Below, one piece after another: positions 18,490-27,109 of a stretch of DNA of 64,000 nt. The DNA lies in the NCBI GenBank assembly GCA_036924855.1, contig JBAGRP010000001.1, positions 6,312,001 through 6,376,000 of the forward strand, read 5' to 3'. Position numbers and translations under genes: made by a program. The DNA comes from Nitrobacteraceae bacterium AZCC 2146. GTDB lineage: Bacteria; Pseudomonadota; Alphaproteobacteria; Rhizobiales; Xanthobacteraceae. Below the pieces are notes generated by a model, which was not told the origin of the DNA, searched no databases, and saw only the letters and a program-made list of their open reading frames with translations. Position 1 is the stretch's first letter, and each line of letters starts with the position of its first letter.

Positions 18490-18840
18490 ATGGCAAAGCA
18501 CCGAACCCACAGCGTCGAGTTCAAACGGCAGGTGTCGCAGGAGTATCTGAGCGGCGAGACGCTGCACGGGCTCGCGAAGCGGCACAATGTCTCCCGTAAC
18601 CTGATCCGCATCTGGGTCGAAAAGTATCAGGCAGGCGCGCTCGACGAGGACGTCGCTTCCGCCGATTTACTCCAGACTTACGAAGCGCGAATCGCCGCGC
18701 TCGAGCGCCTCGTTGGCAAGCAGGCTCTCGAACTGGAGTTTCTAAAGGGGGCTCTTCGGCCACGACCTCGGCCGAGAAGCGAGACCACATCCGCTATTGT
18801 CGGCCCCGCGGCATCAGCGTTGCCGAGGGATGCAGGCTGA
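18490..18840 (+). CDS. IS3 OrfA (helix-turn-helix, leucine zipper)
   Basis: This small protein (about 116 residues from ATG 18490) has an IS3-type helix-turn-helix ([35 protein letters not shown]). A coiled segment ends in L-E-F-L-K-G-A-L. It binds the element ends and regulates transposition. The run CTAAAGGGGG at 18742-18751 lies where the frame of OrfB becomes open, so a -1 programmed frameshift is likely to give the OrfAB transposase. ATG codons at 18454 and 18481 are alternatives. Confidence 0.82.
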   Translation: MAKHRTHSVEFKRQVSQEYLSGETLHGLAKRHNVSRNLIRIWVEKYQAGALDEDVASADLLQTYEARIAALERLVGKQALELEFLKGALRPRPRPRSETTSAIVGPAASALPRDAG

Positions 18841-19637
18841 TGGGAATGGCCCGCTCCACTTTCTACGACGAACCGATCCGTGCGGCCGACGACACAGCCA
18901 TCGTCGCGGCGATGGCTGTGATCTGCGACGAGTTCGAGCACTATGGCTGGCGCCGGGTCCAAGCCGCCCTCAGGCAGCAAGGCGTGGTCGTCAATCACAA
19001 GAAGGTCCGCCGTCTCATGCGCGAGCATGACCTCCAACCGAGAATGCGACGCCGCTTCACGACAACGACCGATAGCGATCACGACCAGCCGATCTTTCCC
19101 AACCGTGCCGAGACCGTGGCCTTGGACGGACCCGACCAGCTTTGGGTCGCCGACATCACCTACGTCCCAATCGTCGGTAGCTTCGTCTATGTCGCCGTCA
19201 TTCTTGATGCCTGGTCCCGGCGCGTCGTAGGCTATGCCATCAGTCGCTCCATCGACGCGCGGTTGACGCTCGCTGCCCTTTCTGTCGCGATCGAGAAGCG
19301 ACAGCCGCCGCCTGGCTGCGTCCATCATTCCGATCGCGGATCCCAATACGCTGCCAAGATCTACCGCGACTACCTTGCCGAGCACTGCATCAAAGGATCC
19401 ATGGGTCGGCGAGGAAATCCGTACGACAACGCCAAGGCCGAAAGCTTCATGAAGACGCTGAAGGTTGAGGGCGTTTATCCAATGGCGTTCGAGACCCTCG
19501 CCGACGTTGTCGAGAATCTTCCCAAATTCATTGACTACGTCTACAACACCCGAAGGCTACACTCAGCTCTCGGCTATATCAGCCCCGCACAATTTGAGAA
19601 GCAACACGCCCGGCAGACGGTCAATCCAGCGGCCTGA
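18840..19637 (+). CDS. IS3 OrfB (DDE transposase)
   Basis: The 265-residue rve-type catalytic protein has Asp in W-V-A-D-I-T-Y, Asp in H-S-D-R-G-S-Q-Y and Glu in N-A-K-A-E-S-F, so the DDE triad is complete. Its frame stays open upstream of the ATG ([10 protein letters not shown]), as expected if it is made mainly as an OrfAB fusion through frameshifting. The HTH_21 segment ([11 protein letters not shown]) is present. The element appears intact and potentially active. Confidence 0.93.
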   Translation: MGMARSTFYDEPIRAADDTAIVAAMAVICDEFEHYGWRRVQAALRQQGVVVNHKKVRRLMREHDLQPRMRRRFTTTTDSDHDQPIFPNRAETVALDGPDQLWVADITYVPIVGSFVYVAVILDAWSRRVVGYAISRSIDARLTLAALSVAIEKRQPPPGCVHHSDRGSQYAAKIYRDYLAEHCIKGSMGRRGNPYDNAKAESFMKTLKVEGVYPMAFETLADVVENLPKFIDYVYNTRRLHSALGYISPAQFEKQHARQTVNPAA

Positions 19638-19772
19638 ACCTGTCCGCCCCGAGGGGCCCACTCCAATCTGGGGTCAAATTTGAGCACGATGACGTAATTG
19701 CGGTCGGCGCTCGCGGCACGAAAGCTCCGTTAGTATAGAGCTCTCGCAGTCAAATGAGTCGGAGGAGCTGTC

Positions 19773-20405
19773 ATGAAGCAATACGTCGGACTGGATGTCT
19801 CGCAAAAAGATACCGCGGTATGCGTGGTCTGCTAAGTCTGATCCCGGCGCTCTGACCCACCTGCTTCGTAAACATGCCCCACTGGCGGAGCGCATTGGTT
19901 TTGAGACCGGCGCGATGGCGAGCTGGTTATGGCACGAGCTTCGTAGAGTCGAGCTTCCTGTCGTTTGCATCGATGCGCGGCATGCACACGCGGCCCTGTC
20001 GGTACGTATGAACAAGAGCGATCAAAATGACGCTCGAGGCCTTGCGGAACTGGTGCGGGTCGGTTGGTATCGAGAAGTCAAGGTTAAGAGCGAGGAAAGT
20101 CAGAAGATCCGCGCGATACTCGTCGCGCGATCCCGGCTCGTGTCCATGCGGCGGGACATCGAGAACCAGGTCCGCAGTCTGATCAAGGAATGTGGGTTGC
20201 TATTCCCTCGCGCCATCGGCCAACAGTTCCGCAATCACGTCAGCGAGCTATTGGGTGAAGACCATCAGCTCCTCAGCGTAATCGCGCCGCTCCTGTCGAT
20301 TCATGAGCATATCTGTCAGCAGCAGAGCAAGTTCGACGACGAGGTTCGCCGGTTGGCAAAGTCGGACGAGACGACGCGTCGCCTGATGACGGTTCCTGGT
20401 GTCGG
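19773..20405 (+). pseudogene. IS110 transposase, N-terminal part (DEDD domain)
   Basis: The start [19 protein letters not shown] is the RuvC-like DEDD domain of IS110 transposases. It then hits a stop at 19833; the continuation ([12 protein letters not shown]) is in another frame. Compared with relatives about a dozen codons are missing at this point, so a small deletion inactivated the gene. The frame then runs through [12 protein letters not shown] to V-P-G-V-G, where the recombinase element begins. The element was therefore probably dead, or died, in addition to being interrupted. Confidence 0.82.
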
Positions 20406-20872
20406 CGCGACAACTTCATAATGCTCACTATCAGTTGCGTGAGACGATTATCCGTTACCGATTTCATCCCCGTTACGGGCAAACGGTCATCGTGACCAGT
20501 CGCCATCGCCGTGGTAACGACGTCGCTGTGACCATCCGTCAGCCCGATGGCACACTGGCGCAGCTGCCGATCTGGATGACGGAGGATTCGGCGGAGGCGA
20601 TGGTGGTGACGGAGATTCCACTTCTGCCGCTGGCGCATCTGCGTGAGCTCCGTCTCGAGCTCGATACCTGCCTAAGCTTGTTGCACGACGATTCCCGTCG
20701 TGAAGGAGACAAGCATGACGCGTCGGCAACAATATCAACGCCAATCCGACCTCTTCGTGCCCAAGACGCCACTGGTACCGATGACAGCGTCCGAGCGGGC
20801 GAAGCTATTGCCACTGGTGAGCGCGCTTTTGTCGGAAATACTCAGTGTCGTCGCAGTGACGGAGGCAGGTGA
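20399..20872 (+). CDS. DUF5372-like accessory protein of recombinase element
   Basis: The frame encodes [16 protein letters not shown] followed by [16 protein letters not shown], which resembles DUF5372 proteins that travel with serine recombinases in Rhizobiales. The only start is a GTG at 20399, which lies in IS110 sequence and spans the left junction, so the start may have been different before insertion. The first 110 residues look conserved. The tail overlaps the next small gene by about 150 bases, and the TGA overlaps the recombinase start. Function is unknown. Confidence 0.6.
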   Translation: MSARQLHNAHYQLRETIIRYRFHPRYGQTVIVTSRHRRGNDVAVTIRQPDGTLAQLPIWMTEDSAEAMVVTEIPLLPLAHLRELRLELDTCLSLLHDDSRREGDKHDASATISTPIRPLRAQDATGTDDSVRAGEAIATGERAFVGNTQCRRSDGGR

Positions 20873-20888
20873 TGAAGATCACGCCTGA
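20715..20888 (+). CDS. Small accessory protein of recombinase element
   Basis: The 57-residue frame starts [15 protein letters not shown] after a good GAAGGAGA ribosome binding site. It has a Leu-rich helical second half ([13 protein letters not shown]). Small proteins of this kind (Gln/Arg-rich start, Leu-rich end) are commonly found just before recombinases in related elements. It overlaps both its neighbours in other frames. I cannot assign a function; a directionality or accessory role would be a guess. Confidence 0.5.
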   Translation: MTRRQQYQRQSDLFVPKTPLVPMTASERAKLLPLVSALLSEILSVVAVTEAGDEDHA

Positions 20889-22941
20889 TCATCTGGCGCG
20901 GGGCGCCTTCATCTACATTCGGCAATCCACCGTCGACCAGCTTGCCAACAATCATGAGAGCCGACGGCGTCAATATGGCCTTGCTGATCGTGCTCGAGCT
21001 CTCGGCTGGACGGATGTGACAGTCATTGATGACGATCTTGGTCGCTCGGGTTCGGGCGTCAGCCGTCCGGGATTCGAGAGGCTGCTTGCAGCGATCTGTG
21101 AAGGCCGCGTTGGTGCCGTGTTTTCGATCGAGGCGTCGCGCCTGGCGCGCAACGGACGCGACTGGCACACTCTGATCGAATTTTGCGGCTTGGTCGGCAC
21201 GGTGATCGTCGATGAGGATGGAACGTATGAACCACGCCATCCGAACGACCGGCTATTGCTGGGCATGAAGGGGACGATGAGCGAGCTCGAACTGTCGCTC
21301 CTGCGGGCCCGTTCGATGGAAGCCCTGAAGCAGAAGGCACGACGGGGCGAGCTGTTCTTCTCGGTAGCCGTTGGCTATGTAAAAGTAGGCCGCGACAAAA
21401 TCGAAATGGATCCCGACCTGCGCGTGCGTGAGGCGATTGGGCTGGTCTTCGCCCGGTTTGCCGAGATGCAAAGCATCCGCCAAGTGTTTTTGTCGCTTCG
21501 AGGTGACCAGATCGCGCTGCCGTATATCGACCCCAAAGTCTCGGGACAACATCAGGTGATGTGGAAGCTACCGGTCTACACGTCGGTGAGCAATCTTCTC
21601 ACCAATCCTGTTTATGCTGGTGCTTACGCCTTTGGCCGAACCGGAAGTCGGATGACAATCGAAAATGGCCGCAAGCGAATCGTTCGCGGCCGCCGCAAAG
21701 ATCGCTCAGATTGGGCGGTCTTGCTCGTCGAGCATCACGAGGGCTATTTGTCCTGGGCAGACTTTGAAAGGAATCAACGGCTGATCGCTGACAACGCCAA
21801 TGGTAAGGGCATGATGGTGCGCGGACCGGTGCGCAAGGGGGAGGCTTTGCTCGCCGGCCTGCTGCGCTGTGGTCATTGCGGCCGCCGGCTGCTTGTTAGC
21901 TACAATGGCACCAAGGGCGATGTCGGCCGCTATAATTGTGACGCGACCCGGAGCAATCCCGGTGCTGGTCCCTGTATCTCATTCGGCGCTTTGCGGGTCG
22001 ATGAGGCGGTGGGAGCCGAGATTGTGCGGTTGCTGCAGCCGCTCGGTGTTGAAGCAGCCATCCAAGCGATCACACAATGCGAGCACCAGTCTGGCGAAAA
22101 ACAACGCCAGATCGAGTTGGCGCTCGAGCAGGCGCGATACGAGGCAACCAGGGCACGCCGACAGTATGATACGGTCGACCCTGATAATCGTCTGGTCGCT
22201 GGCGAACTCGAGCGGCGGTGGAATGCCGCCCTTGCGGCCGTACGCGCACTCGAGGAGGAAATGGAGGCGCTGCTTCGACAGCGGCCGGCGACCTTGAGTG
22301 CAGAGGAGCGCAAGCGTCTGCTGCAAATGGGGGCTGACCTGGAGGCTGCTTGGCATCATCCGGCGGCCACTGCCGTCACGCGTAAGCGTATCATCCGAGT
22401 CGTGTTGCGTGAGGTGGTAGCCTGCGTCGAGGATGACCAGATTCATTTATTGTTGCATTGGCAGGGCGGCGATCATACCCGCCTGATGGTGAGAAAGAAC
22501 CGGAGGGGACAAACACGGTGGGCCGTCGAGCCCGAGACGGTGGAATTGATCCGCGCCTGCGCGCGATTGATGCCTGACAAAGCCATTGCCGGCATGCTCA
22601 ACCGGACAGGTAAGCGAACAGGCCGATTGAATGGATGGACACAGTCGCGTGTGCGGGGCTTCCGCAACACGCACGGCATCTCGGTCTACAGGGATGGCGA
22701 ATGGGCCGAGCGCGGCGAAGTCACGTTGCCTGAAGCAGCCAGGATGCTCAATCTGAGCCCCCTGACGGTGCTACGCCAGATACGCGCCGGCGTCATTCCC
22801 GCCAAGCAATATTGTGCAGGCGCACCCTGGGTAATCAAACGACGGGATATCGAAGATCAGCATGTGATCGAGCGCGTCAGGGCGTGCTGCAAAAGCCCGT
22901 CATCATCAAATCCAAATCAAAAGACCTTTGTCTTTCAATAA
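20872..22941 (+). CDS. Large serine recombinase with C-terminal HTH
   Basis: The 689-residue large serine recombinase has a resolvase catalytic domain (nucleophile Ser19 in Y-I-R-Q-S-T, arginine motif E-A-S-R-L-A-R-N) and the Recombinase domain (P-V-Y-T-S-V-S-N-L-L-T-N-P-V-Y-A-G-A-Y). A zinc ribbon (C-G-H-C-G-R-R-L ... Y-N-C ... G-P-C) and a long coiled coil (about 400-480) follow. After the usual end there is an additional region with an excisionase/MerR-like HTH (T-L-P-E-A-A-R-M-L-N-L-S-P-L-T-V-L-R-Q-I-R-A-G-V-I-P). GGAGG at 20861-20865 supports ATG 20872. It presumably integrated the element at the GG in the IS110 gene. Confidence 0.92.
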   Translation: MKITPDHLARGAFIYIRQSTVDQLANNHESRRRQYGLADRARALGWTDVTVIDDDLGRSGSGVSRPGFERLLAAICEGRVGAVFSIEASRLARNGRDWHTLIEFCGLVGTVIVDEDGTYEPRHPNDRLLLGMKGTMSELELSLLRARSMEALKQKARRGELFFSVAVGYVKVGRDKIEMDPDLRVREAIGLVFARFAEMQSIRQVFLSLRGDQIALPYIDPKVSGQHQVMWKLPVYTSVSNLLTNPVYAGAYAFGRTGSRMTIENGRKRIVRGRRKDRSDWAVLLVEHHEGYLSWADFERNQRLIADNANGKGMMVRGPVRKGEALLAGLLRCGHCGRRLLVSYNGTKGDVGRYNCDATRSNPGAGPCISFGALRVDEAVGAEIVRLLQPLGVEAAIQAITQCEHQSGEKQRQIELALEQARYEATRARRQYDTVDPDNRLVAGELERRWNAALAAVRALEEEMEALLRQRPATLSAEERKRLLQMGADLEAAWHHPAATAVTRKRIIRVVLREVVACVEDDQIHLLLHWQGGDHTRLMVRKNRRGQTRWAVEPETVELIRACARLMPDKAIAGMLNRTGKRTGRLNGWTQSRVRGFRNTHGISVYRDGEWAERGEVTLPEAARMLNLSPLTVLRQIRAGVIPAKQYCAGAPWVIKRRDIEDQHVIERVRACCKSPSSSNPNQKTFVFQ

Positions 22942-22973
22942 CGTAGTGAGATGGGCAATATGACGTGGGATCA

Positions 22974-23339
22974 GGAGTGGTGACGGCTCTAACGTTCCGC
23001 CATACGATCGATGACCCGTCCCGCTTCCGATCGGCCTCGACAGTCGGCGCGTATCTCGGCCTTACACCTCGGCGCAACCAATCTGGGGAAACTGACACAA
23101 GTGGCAAGATATCGCGATGGGGCGATCGGCTTCTCCGAACTTACCTGTACGAGGCGGCGACCGTTCTGCTTTATCGGACAAAGAAATGGTCCTCCCTCAA
23201 GGCCTGGGGAATGAAACTCGCTAAGCGAATCGGCATGAAGAAGGCGAAGGTCGCCATTGCTCGCAAGATCGCCGTTATCCTTCACTGCATCTGGGTCGAT
23301 GGCACGTCGTTCGACTGGGGCCAGGCCAAGCCGGCCTGA
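22974..23339 (+). pseudogene. IS110 transposase, C-terminal part (Transposase_20 domain)
   Basis: After the right junction the frame reads [17 protein letters not shown] then [14 protein letters not shown]. This is the Transposase_20 domain of IS110 proteins with its conserved serine region ([11 protein letters not shown]). It is the exact continuation of the part ending at 20405. On its own it has no start signal and cannot give a functional enzyme. Confidence 0.88.
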
Positions 23340-23926
23340 ACGCATCTTGAAGTTTCCTGGCCCGGTCCGCCGGGCTGGCGATGTCCCGCTGGGACGGTGG
23401 TTGTGGTGACCTCGGTCAATCGGCTGGTGGCGGCTCGTCCGCACTCCGCTGTACACGTTGAGGCACCCGACCCGGACATCATCATGAGGCGCTTGGCGAC
23501 CTCGGAAAGGACCATGACCCCAGCGATGGCATCACCGTGCCGAGATTTTTCGGCGAAGGCTGACCGATCCAATACCGAGCTGCATGTGCCAGCCGCGCTC
23601 GCCCCGTCTCCACAACCCCGACCAGTTCCGACGGGGCGAGCGCTACCAGCTTTGCTGGGAGTGGACCTAAGGGTGCTTGACAAAAATTCGCAATTAAAGG
23701 GCCGATTGACAATTGAAAATCTGATTCGGGAATCCAGTTGCGCCCATCAATCGCAAAAATCTGCCAAAGTAGTGATAGTCCTATTGCGCGATGTTCGGCA
23801 ATGACGGCTTCTGGGAGACAGCGGACATTCGCCGACTAGCCCTGATAGCGTGGCGTAAGCAGATTTGCGCTCGCTTTGGAGGTGGTCAATTCCGAACTGC
23901 CTTTGCCGAGCCGTTGCAGCGGCCCG
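23340..23926. other. Intergenic region right of IS110
   Basis: About 590 bases without a supportable gene. It includes the presumed right end of the IS110 element and unrelated sequence before the convergent end of the dehydrogenase gene. An A/T-richer patch at about 23680-23780 stands out but has no open frame. Confidence 0.4.
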
Positions 23927-24868
23927 CTAGGAGACCGCCGCGTTGGCTTCGAGCCAAGTGGCAATATTGGCCGCAGCATCTGCATAGAAAGTGCGATAGA
24001 GGTCCTCGGTGACGTAGCCGAGGTGAGGCGTCGCGAGGACGTTGTCCAGCTTGCGGAAGGGGTGATCGGGAGGCAACGGCTCCACGTCGAATACATCGAC
24101 CGCTGCACCGGCGATCCGGCGTGCTTGCATCGCTTCGGTCAGGGCCGCCTCGTCGACGATCGGACTACGAGATGTGTTGACGAGTCTCGCCGTCGGCTTC
24201 ATCAGGGCGAACTCGGGCGCCCCGATCAGCCCTTTGGTGCGACTACTCAGGACGAGATGGACCGTGATGACATCCGCCTCGCGGAACAGTGTCTGCTTGT
24301 CGACGAGGGTGGCACCGGCGCCGCTGGCCTTCTCCTCGGTCAGGTTCTGGCTCCAGGCGATCACCTTCATGCCGAAGGCGAGGCCTATGCGCGCGACTTC
24401 TCTTCCGATGTTGCCCAACCCGACGACGCCAAGGTTCTTGCCTCGCAGGTTCGAGCCGAGGCTCGTCTGCCACCCACCCGCCTTGAGCGAGGCGGCCTCC
24501 CGGTCGATGCCTCGCATGCTGGCCAGTATCAGCGACCAGGTGAACTCGATGGTCGGAGTGGAATCGTAGCCGGTCGCGGTGACCGCGATGCCAAGATCGG
24601 CCGCGGTCTGGGTGTTGATGGAGGCGTTTCGCGGTCCTGTCGAGGCTATCAGTTTGAGGTTCGGCAGCTGCTGCAAGATCTCCGTCGGAAGCGGAGTGCG
24701 TTCGCGCATGACGCACACCACGTCGAACGGCCGCAACCGCTCGACAACTGCCGAGGGATCGGCGACGTGGTCGTTGAACACGGTGATCTCGGCGTGCCGC
24801 CGGACCGCAGACCAGTCGGCAAGCCGCAGCGCGACGTTCTGGTAGTCGTCGAGGATCGCAACGTTCAT
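23927..24868 (-). CDS. D-2-hydroxyacid dehydrogenase family protein
   Basis: This 313-residue NAD(P)-dependent dehydrogenase has the Rossmann motif G-L-G-N-I-G-R-E-V-A near residue 150 and the catalytic Arg (V-N-T-S-R-S), Glu (D-V-F-D-V-E-P-L-P) and His (T-P-H-L-G-Y) of the formate/glycerate dehydrogenase family. It reduces a 2-keto acid or oxidises a D-2-hydroxy acid; substrate unknown. It is the last gene of a five-gene minus-strand operon (AhpD-like, GST, cupin, hydrolase, dehydrogenase); only 12 bases separate it from the hydrolase stop. Confidence 0.9.
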   Translation of the reverse strand: MNVAILDDYQNVALRLADWSAVRRHAEITVFNDHVADPSAVVERLRPFDVVCVMRERTPLPTEILQQLPNLKLIASTGPRNASINTQTAADLGIAVTATGYDSTPTIEFTWSLILASMRGIDREAASLKAGGWQTSLGSNLRGKNLGVVGLGNIGREVARIGLAFGMKVIAWSQNLTEEKASGAGATLVDKQTLFREADVITVHLVLSSRTKGLIGAPEFALMKPTARLVNTSRSPIVDEAALTEAMQARRIAGAAVDVFDVEPLPPDHPFRKLDNVLATPHLGYVTEDLYRTFYADAAANIATWLEANAAVS

Positions 24869-24880
24869 CGGTACCCTCCG

Positions 24881-25705
24881 TTAGCGTTCGGCGGCAAAGA
24901 ACTCGGCCAGAGCTCCAGCTACCGCTTTCGGGTCATTCTCCATCGGAATGTGGCCGGCCGACTTGATCCGAACCAGCATTGTTTCCGGGATCTCCCGCGC
25001 GTAGCGTTCGGCATAGTCGACCGTCTGAAATGGGTCGTCCTCGCCCCACACCAGGAGCTTCGGCGTCCTGGATTGGAGCAGGGCCGGCAGCATCTCCATG
25101 GTGTAGCGGTGGTCGGCCGCGCCCGCGAGCGCAAGCCACGAGCGGGCAACCCTCGGGTCCGTCCAGGGCTCAAGATATTCGCTGATCTCGGCTTTGCTTG
25201 CGGGACGTCCGAGCGCCTTTACGACGGACACGCGACGCGCGGCGAGAACATCGTCCCGTGTCGTGGCGGCGGCCACCGCCGGATCCCGGAAGCGGGCAAC
25301 ACCGGGTACGGGCCACGAATCGTACATGATGCCGTTCACCACGGCCAAGCGTGGCACCTCCACCTCCTTTGCGAGCATCAGATGCTGCGCCACGCCTCCG
25401 CCTATGTCGTGGCCAGCGACCATGACCGGCCCCCTGTGCCCGAGCGCTTCGAGGAAACGTAGCAGCCAGGCGGAAAGATGCGGGACCGAAGCCTCGCTTA
25501 CAGTGAGCTCACCTCCAGAGCGCCCGAAGCCGGGGAAGTCGACCGCGACTGGGCGAAGGCCGGCGGCGGCGATGCCGTCGAGCACGGGCTGCCAGACGCG
25601 ACTCCAATAGGTGCCATGAAGCAGGAGCACCAAGGGGCCGCCTTCACCGGCGGTGAGATAGCTGATCGGAACGCCGACTACGTCGACTGTCTCGCGCCTC
25701 GTCAT
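24881..25705 (-). CDS. Alpha/beta hydrolase (Asp-nucleophile type)
   Basis: The 274-residue hydrolase has the oxyanion motif L-L-H-G-T, an aspartate nucleophile in A-G-H-D-I-G-G-G (Asp100), the acid in W-G-E-D-D-P-F and the base in S-A-G-H-I-P-M. An Asp nucleophile is typical of epoxide hydrolases and dehalogenases rather than esterases. The start ATG 25705 overlaps the TGA of the cupin gene (ATGA), so the two are translationally coupled. Together with the neighbouring GST and cupin dioxygenase-like gene it may process an aromatic or electrophilic compound. Confidence 0.88.
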   Translation of the reverse strand: MTRRETVDVVGVPISYLTAGEGGPLVLLLHGTYWSRVWQPVLDGIAAAGLRPVAVDFPGFGRSGGELTVSEASVPHLSAWLLRFLEALGHRGPVMVAGHDIGGGVAQHLMLAKEVEVPRLAVVNGIMYDSWPVPGVARFRDPAVAAATTRDDVLAARRVSVVKALGRPASKAEISEYLEPWTDPRVARSWLALAGAADHRYTMEMLPALLQSRTPKLLVWGEDDPFQTVDYAERYAREIPETMLVRIKSAGHIPMENDPKAVAGALAEFFAAER

Positions 25706-26268
25706 CGGACGATCTTCCTGACATGATCCTTGCCGAGCCCGATGGCTTCGTAGTGCCTGATCGCGTGCTCCAGCTTGGTGAAAACGTCTTCGTATCCGAG
25801 CGCCTCGCCGTAGGGATCGACGTAGGTGTACCCGCCGGTCACGTGAAAGAGCGTGGCCATCTCCTTGACGTCGTCCGGAACGACGAGAGTGTGCGTCTCG
25901 CCGGGCGGCTCGAATGCGTAGTCGCCTGGGGTCGCGGTCCAGTCGTGCTCGAGGTAGCGCCATCTTCCGCGCAGCGTGAAGGCATGCACCGGTCCGGAAT
26001 GGCGGTGGCGCGACAGCACGCCGGAGGACCGAACCCGCAGGATGTTGATGTAGTACCCCTGGCTCACGTTCAGCACGAGCGGTCTGAACGCGACAGTGTC
26101 CGACTGCGGGACCCATTCGCGTTCGTCGCCGTCAAGCTCCAATGCGGAGCCGACGAATACATCCGGCACCATGCTTGCGGGCTGAGGTTTCTGATACGCG
26201 ATCTTGCTCTGATCGACGGACCGGCGCTCGGGCGCCTGCTGTTGCTCCGATGAAGGCGTGGTCGTCAT
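25702..26268 (-). CDS. Cupin protein, 2,4'-dihydroxyacetophenone dioxygenase-like
   Basis: The 188-residue single-domain cupin has a metal-binding pattern R-H-R-H-S-G-P-V-H-A-F-T with a later P-G-E-T-H-T-L. The second half contains G-G-Y-T-Y-V-D-P-Y-G. The pattern fits the 2,4'-dihydroxyacetophenone dioxygenase family, non-heme iron enzymes that cleave a C-C bond in the side chain of hydroxyacetophenones. GGAGG five bases before ATG 26268 fixes the start; a TTG at 26280 is in frame but poor. The specific substrate cannot be read from sequence. Confidence 0.78.
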   Translation of the reverse strand: MTTTPSSEQQQAPERRSVDQSKIAYQKPQPASMVPDVFVGSALELDGDEREWVPQSDTVAFRPLVLNVSQGYYINILRVRSSGVLSRHRHSGPVHAFTLRGRWRYLEHDWTATPGDYAFEPPGETHTLVVPDDVKEMATLFHVTGGYTYVDPYGEALGYEDVFTKLEHAIRHYEAIGLGKDHVRKIVR

Positions 26269-26320
26269 CTTGCCCTCCAATATGCAAATGGGACGTAGGG
26301 AGATTTGCGGCTCTTTCTCG

Positions 26321-27025
26321 TCAAACGGCCAGCGCTGTTGTTGCGGTCTGGCCGAACAGGATCTTCTTCCCTTCTTCCGTGACGGTGGGGCGGCTCGAGT
26401 ACGGCTCGCCTTTCGCGTAGGCCCGCTGCGTCCCGGGGCGCGCGCGCACCGTGGCGAACCAGCGCCGCAGGTTCGGGAAGTCGTCCAGATTCTGCTGCTG
26501 GCGCTTCCAGGGAACGATCCACGGATAGGAAGTCATGTCGGCAATGCTGTAGCCGTCGCCGGCGATGAACGTGCGGTGTTCGAGATGACGATTGAGGACG
26601 CCGTAGAGACGGTTTGTCTCCTTCACGTAGCGCTCGATCGCGTAAGGAATTTTGCTCGGCGCGTAGAGCCCGAAGTGATGGTTCTGTCCGGCCATCGGCC
26701 CTAACCCGCCCACTTGCCAGAACAGCCACTCGGTGGCGGTCTTACGGCCGCGGACGTCCTTCGGCAGGAAGCGACCGGTCTTCTCGGCCAGGTACAACAG
26801 GATGGCTCCCGACTCGAACACGCTGATCGGTTCGCCGCCGTCGGCCGGCGCGGTATCGATGATCGCCGGCATGCGGTTGTTCGGCGAGATGGCGAGGAAG
26901 TCGGGCCTGAACTGATCGCCGGCGCTGATGTCAACCGGGTGGATCGTGTAGTCCAGTCCGGCTTCCTCCAAGAACATCGTGATCTTGTGGCCGTTCGGCG
27001 TAGGCCAGTAGTAGAGGTCGATCAT
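26321..27025 (-). CDS. Glutathione S-transferase (YfcG/nu-like)
   Basis: The 234-residue cytosolic GST has the nu-class start I-D-L-Y-Y-W-P-T-P-N-G-H-K-I-T-M-F-L-E-E. It has the glutathione-binding N-R-M-P-A-I and E-S-G-A-I-L-L-Y-L segments and the C-terminal helical domain with G-D-G-Y-S-I-A-D-M. YfcG-type enzymes act as disulfide-bond oxidoreductases and can conjugate or reduce electrophiles. GAGGAG eight bases before ATG 27025 supports this start over 27088. It is the second gene of the five-gene operon. Confidence 0.9.
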   Translation of the reverse strand: MIDLYYWPTPNGHKITMFLEEAGLDYTIHPVDISAGDQFRPDFLAISPNNRMPAIIDTAPADGGEPISVFESGAILLYLAEKTGRFLPKDVRGRKTATEWLFWQVGGLGPMAGQNHHFGLYAPSKIPYAIERYVKETNRLYGVLNRHLEHRTFIAGDGYSIADMTSYPWIVPWKRQQQNLDDFPNLRRWFATVRARPGTQRAYAKGEPYSSRPTVTEEGKKILFGQTATTALAV

Positions 27026-27109
27026 TTCGGTCTCCTCGGCTTGTCCGCCAAGTGCAGGGCTGCGTAGGCCGCTCCTGCCCGGAGGCAAGGGGCGGGGCCC
27101 GGTCGCCGA

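Larger units (their letters stand above)
18413..19665 (+). mobile_element. IS3-family insertion sequence
   Basis: Inverted ends TGGAGTGGGCCC...GGACAGGTT (from 18413) and the mirrored copy ending ...GGGCCCACTCCA at 19665 enclose orfA and orfB. The triplet ATC occurs on both sides (18410-18412 and 19666-19668), a plausible 3-bp target duplication. The insertion is directly against the IS21 right end. Confidence 0.85.
20405..22974 (+). mobile_element. Serine-recombinase element inserted in IS110 transposase gene
   Basis: About 2.57 kb carrying a DUF5372-like gene, a small gene and a large serine recombinase. The left join is ...GGTGTCGG/CGCGACAAC (GG at 20404-20405) and the right join is ...GGGATCAGG/AGTGGTG (GG at 22974-22975). 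Removing one GG-bounded unit regenerates an uninterrupted IS110 codon series. A GG crossover dinucleotide is typical of large serine recombinases. No terminal inverted repeats are visible. Confidence 0.82.
19676..23339 (+). mobile_element. IS110-family element, split by a serine-recombinase element
   Basis: Transposase sequence runs from ATG 19773 to the stop at 23339 but is interrupted by foreign DNA from 20405 to 22974. The outer borders of the IS110 are not defined by inverted repeats (the group lacks them), so the left limit is approximate. Joining the flanks restores a continuous Pro-Gly-Val-Gly-Val-Val-Thr reading frame. Confidence 0.8.

Noticed and set aside
23876..25462. 528-codon frame opposite the dehydrogenase and hydrolase genes
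   Set aside because: It spans two genuine genes on the other strand, including their boundary, and has no recognisable domain.
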